Assembly (NCBI RefSeq): GCF_900157375.1
Contig: NZ_LT721901.1
Coordinates: 4,855,685-4,919,684, forward strand
DNA length: 64,000 nucleotides
DNA from: Mycobacterium rhizamassiliense
GTDB taxonomy: Bacteria; Actinomycetota; Actinomycetes; Mycobacteriales; Mycobacteriaceae
Reading direction: 5' to 3'
Under the pieces are notes generated by a model. That model was given only the letters and a program-made list of their open reading frames with translations, did no database searches and had not been told where the DNA came from. Of this stretch, positions 34,649 through 42,801 are shown piece by piece (within the stretch, counting starts at the first letter, position 1; every line of letters starts with the position of its first letter). The position numbers and the translations under genes were made by a program.

Positions 34649-35728
34649 ATGACTTCTTCTACTCAGACGCCGGGCGGGCACTCCGACGAGCCGCTGGGCG
34701 TGCTCATCGTGGACGAGGGCGGCTCCGAGCGCCGCGTGCCGATCTTCGACCAGATGTTCGTCGGCCGCGAATGCGCGGGGATCAACGAGTCACGAAGGCT
34801 GGTGATCCGCGATCCCGAGATATCCCGCAATCACCTCGAGATCCGGTTGGACCCCATAGCCGACCAGGCTTTCGTCATCGACACGAGCACGAACGGCACG
34901 TTGCTCAACGGGATGCGGCTCGAGCGTGCCGTGCCACGACCGATCCGGCCCGGCGACGAGATCCGAATCGGTGATGTGGCAATGACCTTTCGCTCGCAGC
35001 GCTTCACCGCGGTGGAGCAGGCCGGGATGCCGGGCGTCACGCGAACCCGGATCAGCCAAACCGCGATGGTGATGGTGGTCGGCGACATCGTCAATTACTC
35101 AACGATTTCCGAAGTCACCGACGAGCAGGTCATCGCGCAGAGCCTGCACACGCTATGGCACGAAGTCGGCGGGGTGTTGCAGGCGCATCGCGGCACGCTC
35201 AATCACTATGCGGGCGACGCGATTTTCGCCATCTGGGAGGCGAACCGGTTCCCCGACGCCGGTCAGCGGGCGATCGATTTCGCGCTCGAGGCCAACCAGC
35301 TCGTCGACGAGCTCGGTCCGCAACTCCCGCTGCGCAGCCCCGACGGGTCGCCGATCCGGATGGGTTGGGGCGTGGTGGTCGGCACCGTGGCGCTGGCAGC
35401 CATGACGAGATCGGTCGAGGCCGTCATCGGCGACTCGACCAACGTGGCATTCCGGTTGGCCGGCCTGGCCGGACGTCAGGGCCGCGCCTCCGTCATGGTG
35501 ACCACCGGCGTGCACCGCACCGTCGAACCACACTTCCGGTGGGGGGAGGGCGAGGAAGTCGAACTCAAGGGCCGGCGCGGCAAGGAGACGGTCTTTCCCG
35601 CCCTGGGCCGCATGGCGGCCGCCGCCGACACTTCGCCCGGCAGAACCGATGTCGTCACCCAAGACGCCCTGCGGCAGGAGGGTGACGCCGAGCCGACCGC
35701 GAACATGCCACTCCACAAACCCGACTGA
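34649..35728 (+). CDS. FHA domain-class III adenylate/guanylate cyclase fusion
   Basis: This 359-residue soluble protein has an N-terminal FHA domain (FVGRE at 38-41, ISRNHLEI at 58-65, TNGTLLNG at 81-88) and a class III nucleotidyl cyclase domain from about 138. Metal-binding Asp146 (VVGDIVNYS) and Asp190 (HYAGDAIFAIW), plus GDSTNVAFRLA (Asp262, Asn265, Arg269), are present. The substrate-specifying Lys expected before GD is Asn185 (TLNHYAGD), an unusual substitution. The FHA domain should dock a phosphothreonine, probably of a nearby kinase. The gene lies 31 bp upstream of a cNMP-binding transporter/lipase gene and downstream of PknE. Confidence 0.85.
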   Translation: MTSSTQTPGGHSDEPLGVLIVDEGGSERRVPIFDQMFVGRECAGINESRRLVIRDPEISRNHLEIRLDPIADQAFVIDTSTNGTLLNGMRLERAVPRPIRPGDEIRIGDVAMTFRSQRFTAVEQAGMPGVTRTRISQTAMVMVVGDIVNYSTISEVTDEQVIAQSLHTLWHEVGGVLQAHRGTLNHYAGDAIFAIWEANRFPDAGQRAIDFALEANQLVDELGPQLPLRSPDGSPIRMGWGVVVGTVALAAMTRSVEAVIGDSTNVAFRLAGLAGRQGRASVMVTTGVHRTVEPHFRWGEGEEVELKGRRGKETVFPALGRMAAAADTSPGRTDVVTQDALRQEGDAEPTANMPLHKPD

Positions 35729-35759
35729 GTCGGCTCCCCTCTCCCTCAGGAGATCAACG

Positions 35760-38700
35760 ATGGATCTCGAAATCTCTCAGGCAGAACCCCGCCCTACCGA
35801 GGAGGACGCTTCCGCGGCCGGGGCGCTACCGACGAATGGCGATCGGCCACGGCACCGGCGCCTCGTCGTGCCCCTCACCGTGCGCCGGCAACCGTCGTCG
35901 ATGGCGGTGCTGTTGGTCGCGGCGTTCGGCGCCTTCCTCGCCTTCCTGGACTCCACGATCGTCAACATCGCGTTCCCCAACATCCAGAAGTCGTTTCCGA
36001 CCTACGGCATCAGCAGCCTGTCCTGGGTCCTGAACGCCTACAACATCGTCTTCGCGGCGTTCCTCGTCGCGGCGGGCAAGCTCGCCGACCTGCTCGGCCG
36101 CAAGCGGATGTTCGTCTGGGGCGTGGTGCTGTTCACGGTCGCCTCCTGGCTGTGCGCCGTTGCCGGCACGGTCGAACAACTGGTCGCATTCCGGGTGCTG
36201 CAGGGCATCGGCGCCGCGCTGCTGGTCCCGGCGTCCCTCGCGCTGGTCGTCGAGGGATTCGATGTCGCGCGGCGCGCACACGGCGTGGGGCTGTGGGGCG
36301 CGGCGGCCGCCATCGCGTCGGGCCTGGGCCCACCGATCGGCGGGGCGATCGTGCAGGTGTCGAACTGGCGCTGGGCTTTCCTGGTCAACCTGCCGCTGGG
36401 CATCCTCGCGGTGCTGGTGGCCCGGCGCCACCTGGTGGAGAGCCGGGCCCCGGGCGTGCGGCGCGTGCCCGATCTGCGGGGGGCCGTCCTGCTGGCGGCG
36501 TCGCTTGGGCTCTTGACCCTCGGGTTGATCAAGGGGCCGGACTGGGGCTGGACCGGCGCGGGGACCGTCGGGTCGTTCGTGGCGGCCGCGGTCGCCCTGG
36601 TCGGGTTCGTGTTGAGCTCCCGCCACCATCCCGCCCCGCTGATCGAGCCCGCCTACCTGCGCGTGCAATCGTTCTTCGTCGGCAACGCGCTGACCATCGT
36701 CGCGGGTGCCGGTTTCTACGGCTACCTGCTGACGCACGTGCTGTACCTCAACAACGTGTGGCGCTACAACCTGCTCGAGACCGGCCTCGCCGTCGCGCCC
36801 GCCGCGCTGATCGCGGCCGTCGTCGCCGCGGTGCTCGGCAAGGTCGCCGACCGCCACGGGCACCGCATGATCATCGTCGTCGGCGCGCTGATCTGGGCCG
36901 GGAGCCTGGTGTGGTACCTGCAGCGCGTCGGGACGCACCCAAACTTCCTCGCCGACTGGCTGCCCGGACAGGTACTGCAGGGCATCGGCGTCGGCGCCAC
37001 CCTGCCCTTGCTCGGCAGCGCCGCCCTGGCCCGCATAGCCAAGGGCGGCAGTTATGCGACGGCGTCGGCGGTGGTCAGCAGCAGCCGCCAGCTCGGCGCC
37101 GTCATCGGGGTCGCGGTGCTGGTGGTGCTCATCGGGACACCCGCTCGTGGCGAGGCCGTCGAGGCGCTGCGACGGGGCTGGGGCATGGCAGCGATCTGTT
37201 TCGTGGCGGTCGCCGTCGGCGCGCTGTTGCTGGGCCGCACCAATCACGTCGCGGCCGCGGACGACGAACCGCCGCCGGTGCCGCGGCTGGAACCCCGACC
37301 GCCCGCGCCTGGGGCGGCAACCACCGAACCCGTGTCCGCGGGCACCGCGGACGCGGACCTGCTGGAGAGCCTGCCGCTGTTCGCCGGCCTCTCCCCCGGT
37401 ACACTGGTCGAATTACGCAGTACCACAGAGGAACTCGTTCTCGAGGCCAGCTCCTATCTGTTCCACGAGGGCGACGTCGCCGACTCGCTCTACGTCGTGC
37501 GCAACGGCCGGCTGCAGGTGCTGCAGGGCGACGTCGTGCTCAGGGAATTGGGCCGCGGCGAGGTGATCGGCGAACTCGCCCTGCTCACCGGCGGCCTGCG
37601 GTCCGCCTCGATCAAAGCCGTCCGCGACTCGACCCTGGTGCGGCTGACCAAGGCCCAGTTCGACAGGATCGCCGACGCGCGGGTGCTCGGCGCGCTTGTC
37701 CAGGAGCTCGCCACCCGGTTGCACCAGTTGCCGCCGCCCACAACGTCGCACTCGATGTCCTCCCACGTGGTCGTCTCGGTCGTCGGCGTCGATGCCGCCG
37801 CCCCGGTTCCCAAGGTGGCCAACGGATTACTGAGCATGCTGTGCTCGTACGTCCGCGCGGTCGATCCGGGCCGCGTCGACCGCGACGGACTGGACCGCGC
37901 GGAGCGATCCGCGGACAAGGTGGTCCTGCATGCGGGTGTGGACGACGCGGCCTGGCGGGACTTCTGCCTGCGCGTCGCCGACCGGATCGTGCTGGTTGCC
38001 GGTGACCCCGCACCACCGTCAAGCCCACTGCCGGAGCGCGCGGCCGGCGCGGACCTGGTGCTGGCCGGGCCCACCGCGCGCCAGGCGGATCGGTGCGCAT
38101 GGGAAGAGTTGCTGACGCCGCGGTCCGTACACACCGTTCGCCCGGACGGGTCGCCCGAGGAGCTGCGCCCGCTCGCCGCGCGCATCGTGGGGCGATCCGT
38201 CGGGCTGGTCCTCGGCGGTGGGGGTGCCCGGGCGTTCGCCCATCTGGGGGTGCTCGAGGAACTGCACGCCGCGGGGGTGGTCGTGGACCGCATCGCCGGT
38301 ACCAGCATGGGGGCGATCGTCGGCGCGCTGGCCGCCAGCGGCCTGGACCCCGCCAGCGTGGACGCCTATGTGTACGAATACTTCATCCGTACCAACCCGA
38401 TGACCGACTTCACCGTGCCGGTGAAGGGGCTGACCCGCGGGCGGCGCATCCCCGCCCTGCTGCGCAGGGCCTACGGCGGGCAGGTGATAGAGGAACTACC
38501 AAAGGAATTCCGTTGTGTCAGTGTCGATTTGCTGGCCCGCCGGGCCGTCGTGCATCGACGCGGGCCGCTGGCCGACGCGGTGGGATGCTCGCTTCGGCTG
38601 CCCGGCATCTTCCCGCCGTATGTCTACGACGGCACTCTGCATGTCGACGGTGGCGTGCTCGACAACCTTCCCGTCTCGGCGCTGTCGGGCGAGGAGGGCC

Positions 38701-38990
38701 CGCGCATCGCGGTGGCCGTCGGTTTCGGCGGTGACGCGAGTCCGGCGTCCCCGACCCAATCCGGCGGTCCCCCACGCGTTCCCGGGATCGCCGAGACGTT
38801 GATGCGGACGATGATGATGGGCAGCGGCTTGGCGGCGGCGACAACGCTGTCGCAGGCCGACGCCGTGATCCGCCCCAGCACCCGCGGCGTGGGCCTGCTG
38901 GAGTTCCATCAGATCGACCAGGCCCGCGAGGCCGGCCGGATCGCGACTCGGGATGCGTTACCCGAGATACTGGCGGTGCTGCAGCGTTGA
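35760..38990 (+). CDS. MFS transporter-cyclic-nucleotide-binding-patatin fusion (Rv3239c/Rv3728-like)
   Basis: This 1,076-residue protein has three parts. Residues ~45-500 are a DHA2/EmrB-type MFS transporter with about 14 helices (LDSTIVNIAFPNIQ, GRKRMFVWG). Residues ~535-655 are a cyclic-nucleotide-binding domain (FHEGDVADSLYVVRNGRLQV, GEVIGELALL). Residues ~815-1060 are a patatin phospholipase with GGGGARAFAHLG, GTSMG (Ser849) and VDGG (Asp963). Mycobacterial Rv3239c and Rv3728 have this layout. The cNMP domain could gate transport or lipase activity in response to cAMP. The ATG at 35760 follows AGGAG. It lies 31 bp after the FHA-cyclase gene and 106 bp before a receptor kinase gene. Confidence 0.93.
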   Translation: MDLEISQAEPRPTEEDASAAGALPTNGDRPRHRRLVVPLTVRRQPSSMAVLLVAAFGAFLAFLDSTIVNIAFPNIQKSFPTYGISSLSWVLNAYNIVFAAFLVAAGKLADLLGRKRMFVWGVVLFTVASWLCAVAGTVEQLVAFRVLQGIGAALLVPASLALVVEGFDVARRAHGVGLWGAAAAIASGLGPPIGGAIVQVSNWRWAFLVNLPLGILAVLVARRHLVESRAPGVRRVPDLRGAVLLAASLGLLTLGLIKGPDWGWTGAGTVGSFVAAAVALVGFVLSSRHHPAPLIEPAYLRVQSFFVGNALTIVAGAGFYGYLLTHVLYLNNVWRYNLLETGLAVAPAALIAAVVAAVLGKVADRHGHRMIIVVGALIWAGSLVWYLQRVGTHPNFLADWLPGQVLQGIGVGATLPLLGSAALARIAKGGSYATASAVVSSSRQLGAVIGVAVLVVLIGTPARGEAVEALRRGWGMAAICFVAVAVGALLLGRTNHVAAADDEPPPVPRLEPRPPAPGAATTEPVSAGTADADLLESLPLFAGLSPGTLVELRSTTEELVLEASSYLFHEGDVADSLYVVRNGRLQVLQGDVVLRELGRGEVIGELALLTGGLRSASIKAVRDSTLVRLTKAQFDRIADARVLGALVQELATRLHQLPPPTTSHSMSSHVVVSVVGVDAAAPVPKVANGLLSMLCSYVRAVDPGRVDRDGLDRAERSADKVVLHAGVDDAAWRDFCLRVADRIVLVAGDPAPPSSPLPERAAGADLVLAGPTARQADRCAWEELLTPRSVHTVRPDGSPEELRPLAARIVGRSVGLVLGGGGARAFAHLGVLEELHAAGVVVDRIAGTSMGAIVGALAASGLDPASVDAYVYEYFIRTNPMTDFTVPVKGLTRGRRIPALLRRAYGGQVIEELPKEFRCVSVDLLARRAVVHRRGPLADAVGCSLRLPGIFPPYVYDGTLHVDGGVLDNLPVSALSGEEGPRIAVAVGFGGDASPASPTQSGGPPRVPGIAETLMRTMMMGSGLAAATTLSQADAVIRPSTRGVGLLEFHQIDQAREAGRIATRDALPEILAVLQR

Positions 38991-39096
38991 CCATGAAACA
39001 TGTTGAGGATCCTGGTGATTCGCTGTGTACCAGCAGGCTTCCGTCCGCTCGCTGGAATGTTGTACTTCTCGTGCGGGTTGAACTAAGGAGTCAGCG

Positions 39097-40626
39097 ATGA
39101 GCGGCGCGGAGGGCTCGCGAACAGGGACGACTTTTGGTCCCTATCGCCTCAAACGGCTGCTGGGTCGCGGCGGGATGGGCGAGGTCTACGAAGCCGAGCA
39201 CACCGTCAAAGAGTGGACGGTCGCGATCAAGCTGATGTCGCGGGCGTTCAGCCAGGATCCGGTGTTCCGCAAGCGGATGGAGCGCGAGGCCCGCATCACC
39301 GGCCGCTTGCTGGAACCCCACGTCGTCCCCATCCACGACTACGGCGAGATCGACGGGCAACTGTTCCTGGAGATGCGTCTCATCGAGGGTGTGGATCTGG
39401 GCAGCCTGCTCGAGAAGGAGGGGGCGTTCCTCGCGCCGCGGTCGGTGGCCATCATCCATCAGGTCGCCTTGGCGCTGGACGCCGCGCACGCCGCCGGAGT
39501 CACCCACCGCGACGTGAAGCCGCAGAACATCCTGATCACCGGCAGCGACTTCGCCTACCTGGTCGACTTCGGGATCGCCAGCGCGAAAACCGACGAGAAG
39601 CTGACCCAGCTCGGAACAGCGGTGGGCACCTGGAAATACATGGCGCCCGAACGTTTTTCGAACGGCGAGGTGACTCCACGCGCGGATGTCTACGCGCTGG
39701 CCTGTGTACTCTACGAATGCCTGACCGGAGCGGCACCCTATCGGGCAGACAACACGGGCGTGCTGATCACGTCGCACATGATGGAGCCCGCGCCGCAGCC
39801 CAGCGCGGCGGGCCTGGGCGTTCCCCAAGCCTTCGACGCCGTCATCGAACGCGGTATGGCCAAGAACCCCGACGACCGCTACGAGAGTGCCGGCGCGTTG
39901 GCGGCCGCCGCCCACGAGGCACTGAGCACCCCGGATCGGAACGCGGCCAGCACCATCCTGCGGCGCACGGACACCGCGATCCGGCAAAGCGCCGATACCC
40001 AGGTGCCCACCCCGGCTTTCAACCCGGCCGCCGCGGCAACGGCACCGCGGCAGCGCAAACGCTGGCCGATCATCGCCGCCGTCGTCGCGGTCGTCGCCGT
40101 CGTCGGCGGCGTTGGCACCTGGCTTCTCGTATCGCCATCCAGCGACCGTTCGACGCCGAGCGCGGCGAAAACCGCACCGCCCTCCGTCCAGCCGACCAGC
40201 GATGACCAAGCGAAACTGCTGAGTCTGCTCCCGTCCGGCTACGGCAGTGGCACTTGCACGCCGGCCACTCCCGACCCGGGCAGCGTTTGGGTGGGCGCGT
40301 CGACGATGGTGTCGTGCGGGCAGAACACCCAGCCGGGGGGCCCGACTCGCGCCACTTACGGGCTGTTTCCGAACGTCGAGAGCCTGAGAAAGGCCTTCTA
40401 CGACGGCTTGTCGAGCAGCAGCCTGGTGGACTGCCCCAGCGAAGGGAAGTCACCCGCTCCCTGGCAGTCCAACCGATCGAATGAAACCGAAGGCCAGATC
40501 GCGTGTGGAATCAAGAACAGCCAACCGAACCTGGTCTGGACCTTTGACAAAAAGCTGATGCTCTCCGAGGTCAGTGGGGGCCAATCCGTCGACGACCTGC
40601 ACAAATGGTGGGACGCCTACAGCTGA
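39097..40626 (+). CDS. Receptor serine/threonine kinase, PknH-like kinase domain with a different sensor
   Basis: This 509-residue membrane kinase has a kinase domain close to PknH and PknE: GRGGMGEVYEA, Lys45 in AIKLM, HRD at 137-139, DFG at 157-159, GTAVGTWKYMAPERFS activation loop. A TM helix is at ~323-345. The extracellular domain (~375-509) is not the PknH_C fold. It has a repeated pattern LLPSGYGSGTC, VSCGQNTQPGGP, LVDCPSEGKSP, IACGIKN and a WW near the end, with four cysteines likely in disulfides. I recall related sensor domains in other mycobacterial kinases but cannot name the ligand. It is 106 bp after the MFS-cNMP-patatin gene and convergent with the nuclease-fragment gene. Confidence 0.88.
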   Translation: MSGAEGSRTGTTFGPYRLKRLLGRGGMGEVYEAEHTVKEWTVAIKLMSRAFSQDPVFRKRMEREARITGRLLEPHVVPIHDYGEIDGQLFLEMRLIEGVDLGSLLEKEGAFLAPRSVAIIHQVALALDAAHAAGVTHRDVKPQNILITGSDFAYLVDFGIASAKTDEKLTQLGTAVGTWKYMAPERFSNGEVTPRADVYALACVLYECLTGAAPYRADNTGVLITSHMMEPAPQPSAAGLGVPQAFDAVIERGMAKNPDDRYESAGALAAAAHEALSTPDRNAASTILRRTDTAIRQSADTQVPTPAFNPAAAATAPRQRKRWPIIAAVVAVVAVVGGVGTWLLVSPSSDRSTPSAAKTAPPSVQPTSDDQAKLLSLLPSGYGSGTCTPATPDPGSVWVGASTMVSCGQNTQPGGPTRATYGLFPNVESLRKAFYDGLSSSSLVDCPSEGKSPAPWQSNRSNETEGQIACGIKNSQPNLVWTFDKKLMLSEVSGGQSVDDLHKWWDAYS

Positions 40627-41766
40627 TCACGTCGGCAACGGTCGCACCGGCAGCAATTCCGCCGGGTTCTGCGACACGGTGGCGGACAGCCGCTCCAGGC
40701 AGGTCCTCGGATCGGCGTTGGCGAGGTCGAGTTCGGCGAAGGCGTCCGGGCTCACCCGCACCGAAACCAGGCATGGCCGAATTGGCTTGCCGCTGCGCGG
40801 ATCCTTCGCCGCGACAACGCCGTTGAAAACCACCGCGTCGATGTGCGGCGCGATACCCGTCGTCAGGATGGCCGCCAGCGACAGCAACGTGAGCTGCTCA
40901 ATGATGTTGGCGTACAACGTGTTTACTTCCTCCGGCGGCCGCACCGTCTCGAGCACCCCGTCTTGACCCTTGACGTACCGGTACGACTGAGCCTTCGGGA
41001 CGACGTCAACCGTGGGCAGCCGGCACTCGACGATCAATTCGCGTGACCCCGCCGCAAAGGTCGCGGTCGCCTCGACATCGATCCAACCCGGCAGCGGCAG
41101 GGATGTCAGTAACGAGTCGACTTGAGCGGCAAGCGAAGTCGCATCGCCTTCGGCCGGTGTCGCCTGCGGGAGGTTTCCCAGGCCGTCGCGCAGCAGGCCG
41201 GACAGCGTGCGAACCCGGGATTCGATCCGGATGTTCTGCGCATCCACTTGGTCCGACAGGGTGTCGAGGCTGTAGATGTCGGTGTCCAGGACGACGCCAG
41301 CCGGCCACCTGCTCTGCTGCCACTCCCGATGGCGAGCCAGCTCGGCCGCCCTGGCCCTGGCTTCGGTGGCCCGCACCGCCGCGTATAGCGCCTTGGTCGT
41401 CTCCAGTTCCCTGAGGCGCTGCTGTTCACGCTGCGGGTGCCGCACGCGCGCCAGCTGATACTCGTAACGGGCCTGTGCCAGCAGCCGTGGCGCATCGGGC
41501 ACGCCGGTGTAGGGAGGTGCGCCGACGAAATCGGCGAGCCGGGGCGCGGGCTCGGCCACCTCCAGGTAGCGGATCCGCATCGCGCACACCTCGGAGTTCT
41601 GCCGCGCCTGGTTGACGGTGTAGTAGGTCTGCAGCAGCTCGCAGGCCGAATCCCAGTTGCTGGTGTCGAGCGCCGCCCGCCGCGACATGCGCCAGAGGTT
41701 CCACAGCAGGTGGTATGCCTCCAACTCCAAGGCGGCACGCCGTCTACCGCGGTCGGATGGCCCCAT
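40627..41766 (-). CDS. Protein resembling the N-terminal part of a Mrr-type restriction endonuclease, lacking the nuclease domain
   Basis: This 379-residue soluble protein has a helical N-terminus (LELEAYHLLWNLWRMSRRA), a coiled-coil region (REQQRLRELETTKALYAAVRATEARARAAELARHREWQQ) and a beta-rich domain with DVEATATFAAGSRELIVECRLPTVDVVP, YRYVKGQDGV and HIDAVVFNGVVAAKDPRSGKP. I recall these blocks from actinobacterial proteins in which they precede a Mrr-type nuclease domain. Here the protein ends at PAELLPVRPLPT, just where that domain would start, and the next bases are the convergent kinase gene. So it is either truncated or a stand-alone relative. The start is ATG at 41766. Confidence 0.6.
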   Translation of the reverse strand: MGPSDRGRRRAALELEAYHLLWNLWRMSRRAALDTSNWDSACELLQTYYTVNQARQNSEVCAMRIRYLEVAEPAPRLADFVGAPPYTGVPDAPRLLAQARYEYQLARVRHPQREQQRLRELETTKALYAAVRATEARARAAELARHREWQQSRWPAGVVLDTDIYSLDTLSDQVDAQNIRIESRVRTLSGLLRDGLGNLPQATPAEGDATSLAAQVDSLLTSLPLPGWIDVEATATFAAGSRELIVECRLPTVDVVPKAQSYRYVKGQDGVLETVRPPEEVNTLYANIIEQLTLLSLAAILTTGIAPHIDAVVFNGVVAAKDPRSGKPIRPCLVSVRVSPDAFAELDLANADPRTCLERLSATVSQNPAELLPVRPLPT

Positions 41767-42024
41767 GTTCTCCCCTGGACGGGCGAAGTCGATCTTGAGA
41801 ATTTATCGCGCCGGCGCCCAAATGGGCAGTTTCCGCACGTCGCCGGGGCGTGGCGGCCCTCGCTAAACGCCGACGTGCGGCCACGTTTCTTCGCGATAAC
41901 GCGTCGGCGCGTTTTCCCAGATTTTCGGCGCCCGTCCCGTTTAATGATCCGCGTAGGGCGACTCGAGTGCCTTTTCTTCAATACAGGGGCAAGCCGCGAC
42001 GGCGGCTCGAGACCAAGGACGCCC
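41767..42024. other. Intergenic region between divergent genes
   Basis: This 258-bp divergent gap carries promoters for the minus-strand protein at 40627-41766 and the plus-strand C39-like gene. The frame of the latter remains open through the gap (back to 41437), but the residues there show no resemblance to the peptidase family and lack a signal peptide. I saw no clear palindrome or repeat. Confidence 0.35.
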
Positions 42025-42693
42025 ATGGCCAGCATTGTCCGGACCGGCTTCGCCGCGGCCGCAGCTCCCTTGTGGGCCTGCGTCATTGCGGCGACGGTGG
42101 CGATGGCCACCGTCGTGCACGCGGCCCCCGGCCCGCCCGCACCCGACGCCGACCACGAGCTGGGCGTCTACGGCGATCCCGCCGGCGCCGCACGCTATTG
42201 GCACCAGCAGCGGTGGTCGGATTGCGGGGAGATGGCGGTTGCCGACGTGGTCGGTGAGCTCACCGGCCGCGAGCCAACCGAGCAGCAGATCACCGCCGTG
42301 GCCGAACGCACACCCAGCACAGTGGTCTCCGGGCCGATGTGGAGCCGGTCGCGCAACACAGACATCAGGGACCTGCCAATGTTGCTGTGGCACTACTGGA
42401 TCACCGCCGACAATGTCCAGACCACGACCGGGGCGCTGGAACAGGCGCTGGCCGAGAAGCGCAAGGTCATCGTGATCCTCAACGCCGAGACCATCTGGCA
42501 CCGGCCCGGCAACCGCGACACCGCAAATCATTTCGTGGTCGTCACCGGCATCGACACGAAAGACGGTGTGGTGCACCTGAATGACAGCGGCATCAAGACG
42601 GGCCGCGACGAGCGGGTTCCGCTCGCGACTTTCGAGCAGGCCTGGGCGCCCAACCACAACTCCGCGATCGTGACTCAAACGGCGGAGGCGTAG
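42025..42693 (+). CDS. Secreted C39-like cysteine peptidase family protein
   Basis: This 222-residue protein has an N-terminal signal or anchor (WACVIAATVAMATVVHAAPG) and a papain-like C39_2 domain with Cys in RWSDCGEMAVADVV, His in ANHFVVVTGID and the LNDSG turn. The order of motifs and the GVYGDPAGAARYWHQQ lead-in match the lipoprotein at 25867-26691 (GVFGDPGQGMKFWRAQ), so the two are paralogues. The ATG at 42025 begins MASIVRTG. It could be an extracytoplasmic peptidase. It ends at a TAG that is followed in the same frame by an SDR C-terminal fragment. Confidence 0.75.
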   Translation: MASIVRTGFAAAAAPLWACVIAATVAMATVVHAAPGPPAPDADHELGVYGDPAGAARYWHQQRWSDCGEMAVADVVGELTGREPTEQQITAVAERTPSTVVSGPMWSRSRNTDIRDLPMLLWHYWITADNVQTTTGALEQALAEKRKVIVILNAETIWHRPGNRDTANHFVVVTGIDTKDGVVHLNDSGIKTGRDERVPLATFEQAWAPNHNSAIVTQTAEA

Positions 42694-42801
42694 CCCGGCT
42701 ACGGCGTGGTGTTCCTCGCCAGCGACGAGTGCACGTACGCGACGGGAGCGGAACTCGTCGTCGACGGCGGCTTGACCAGTTACGCCCCGGTCAAGATGTA
42801 G
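42694..42801 (+). pseudogene. C-terminal fragment of an SDR oxidoreductase
   Basis: Thirty-five codons directly after the C39-like stop encode GYGVVFLASDECTYATG and then AELVVDGGLTSYAPVKM before a TAG. This is the classic last helix and strand of a FabG-like SDR (FLASDE..Y.TG..L.VDGG). There is no start codon, cofactor loop or active site, so it is the remnant of a deleted gene. Its end overlaps the convergent MFS stop by 11 bp. It marks a deletion or recombination junction between the C39-like gene and the transporter. Confidence 0.75.
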
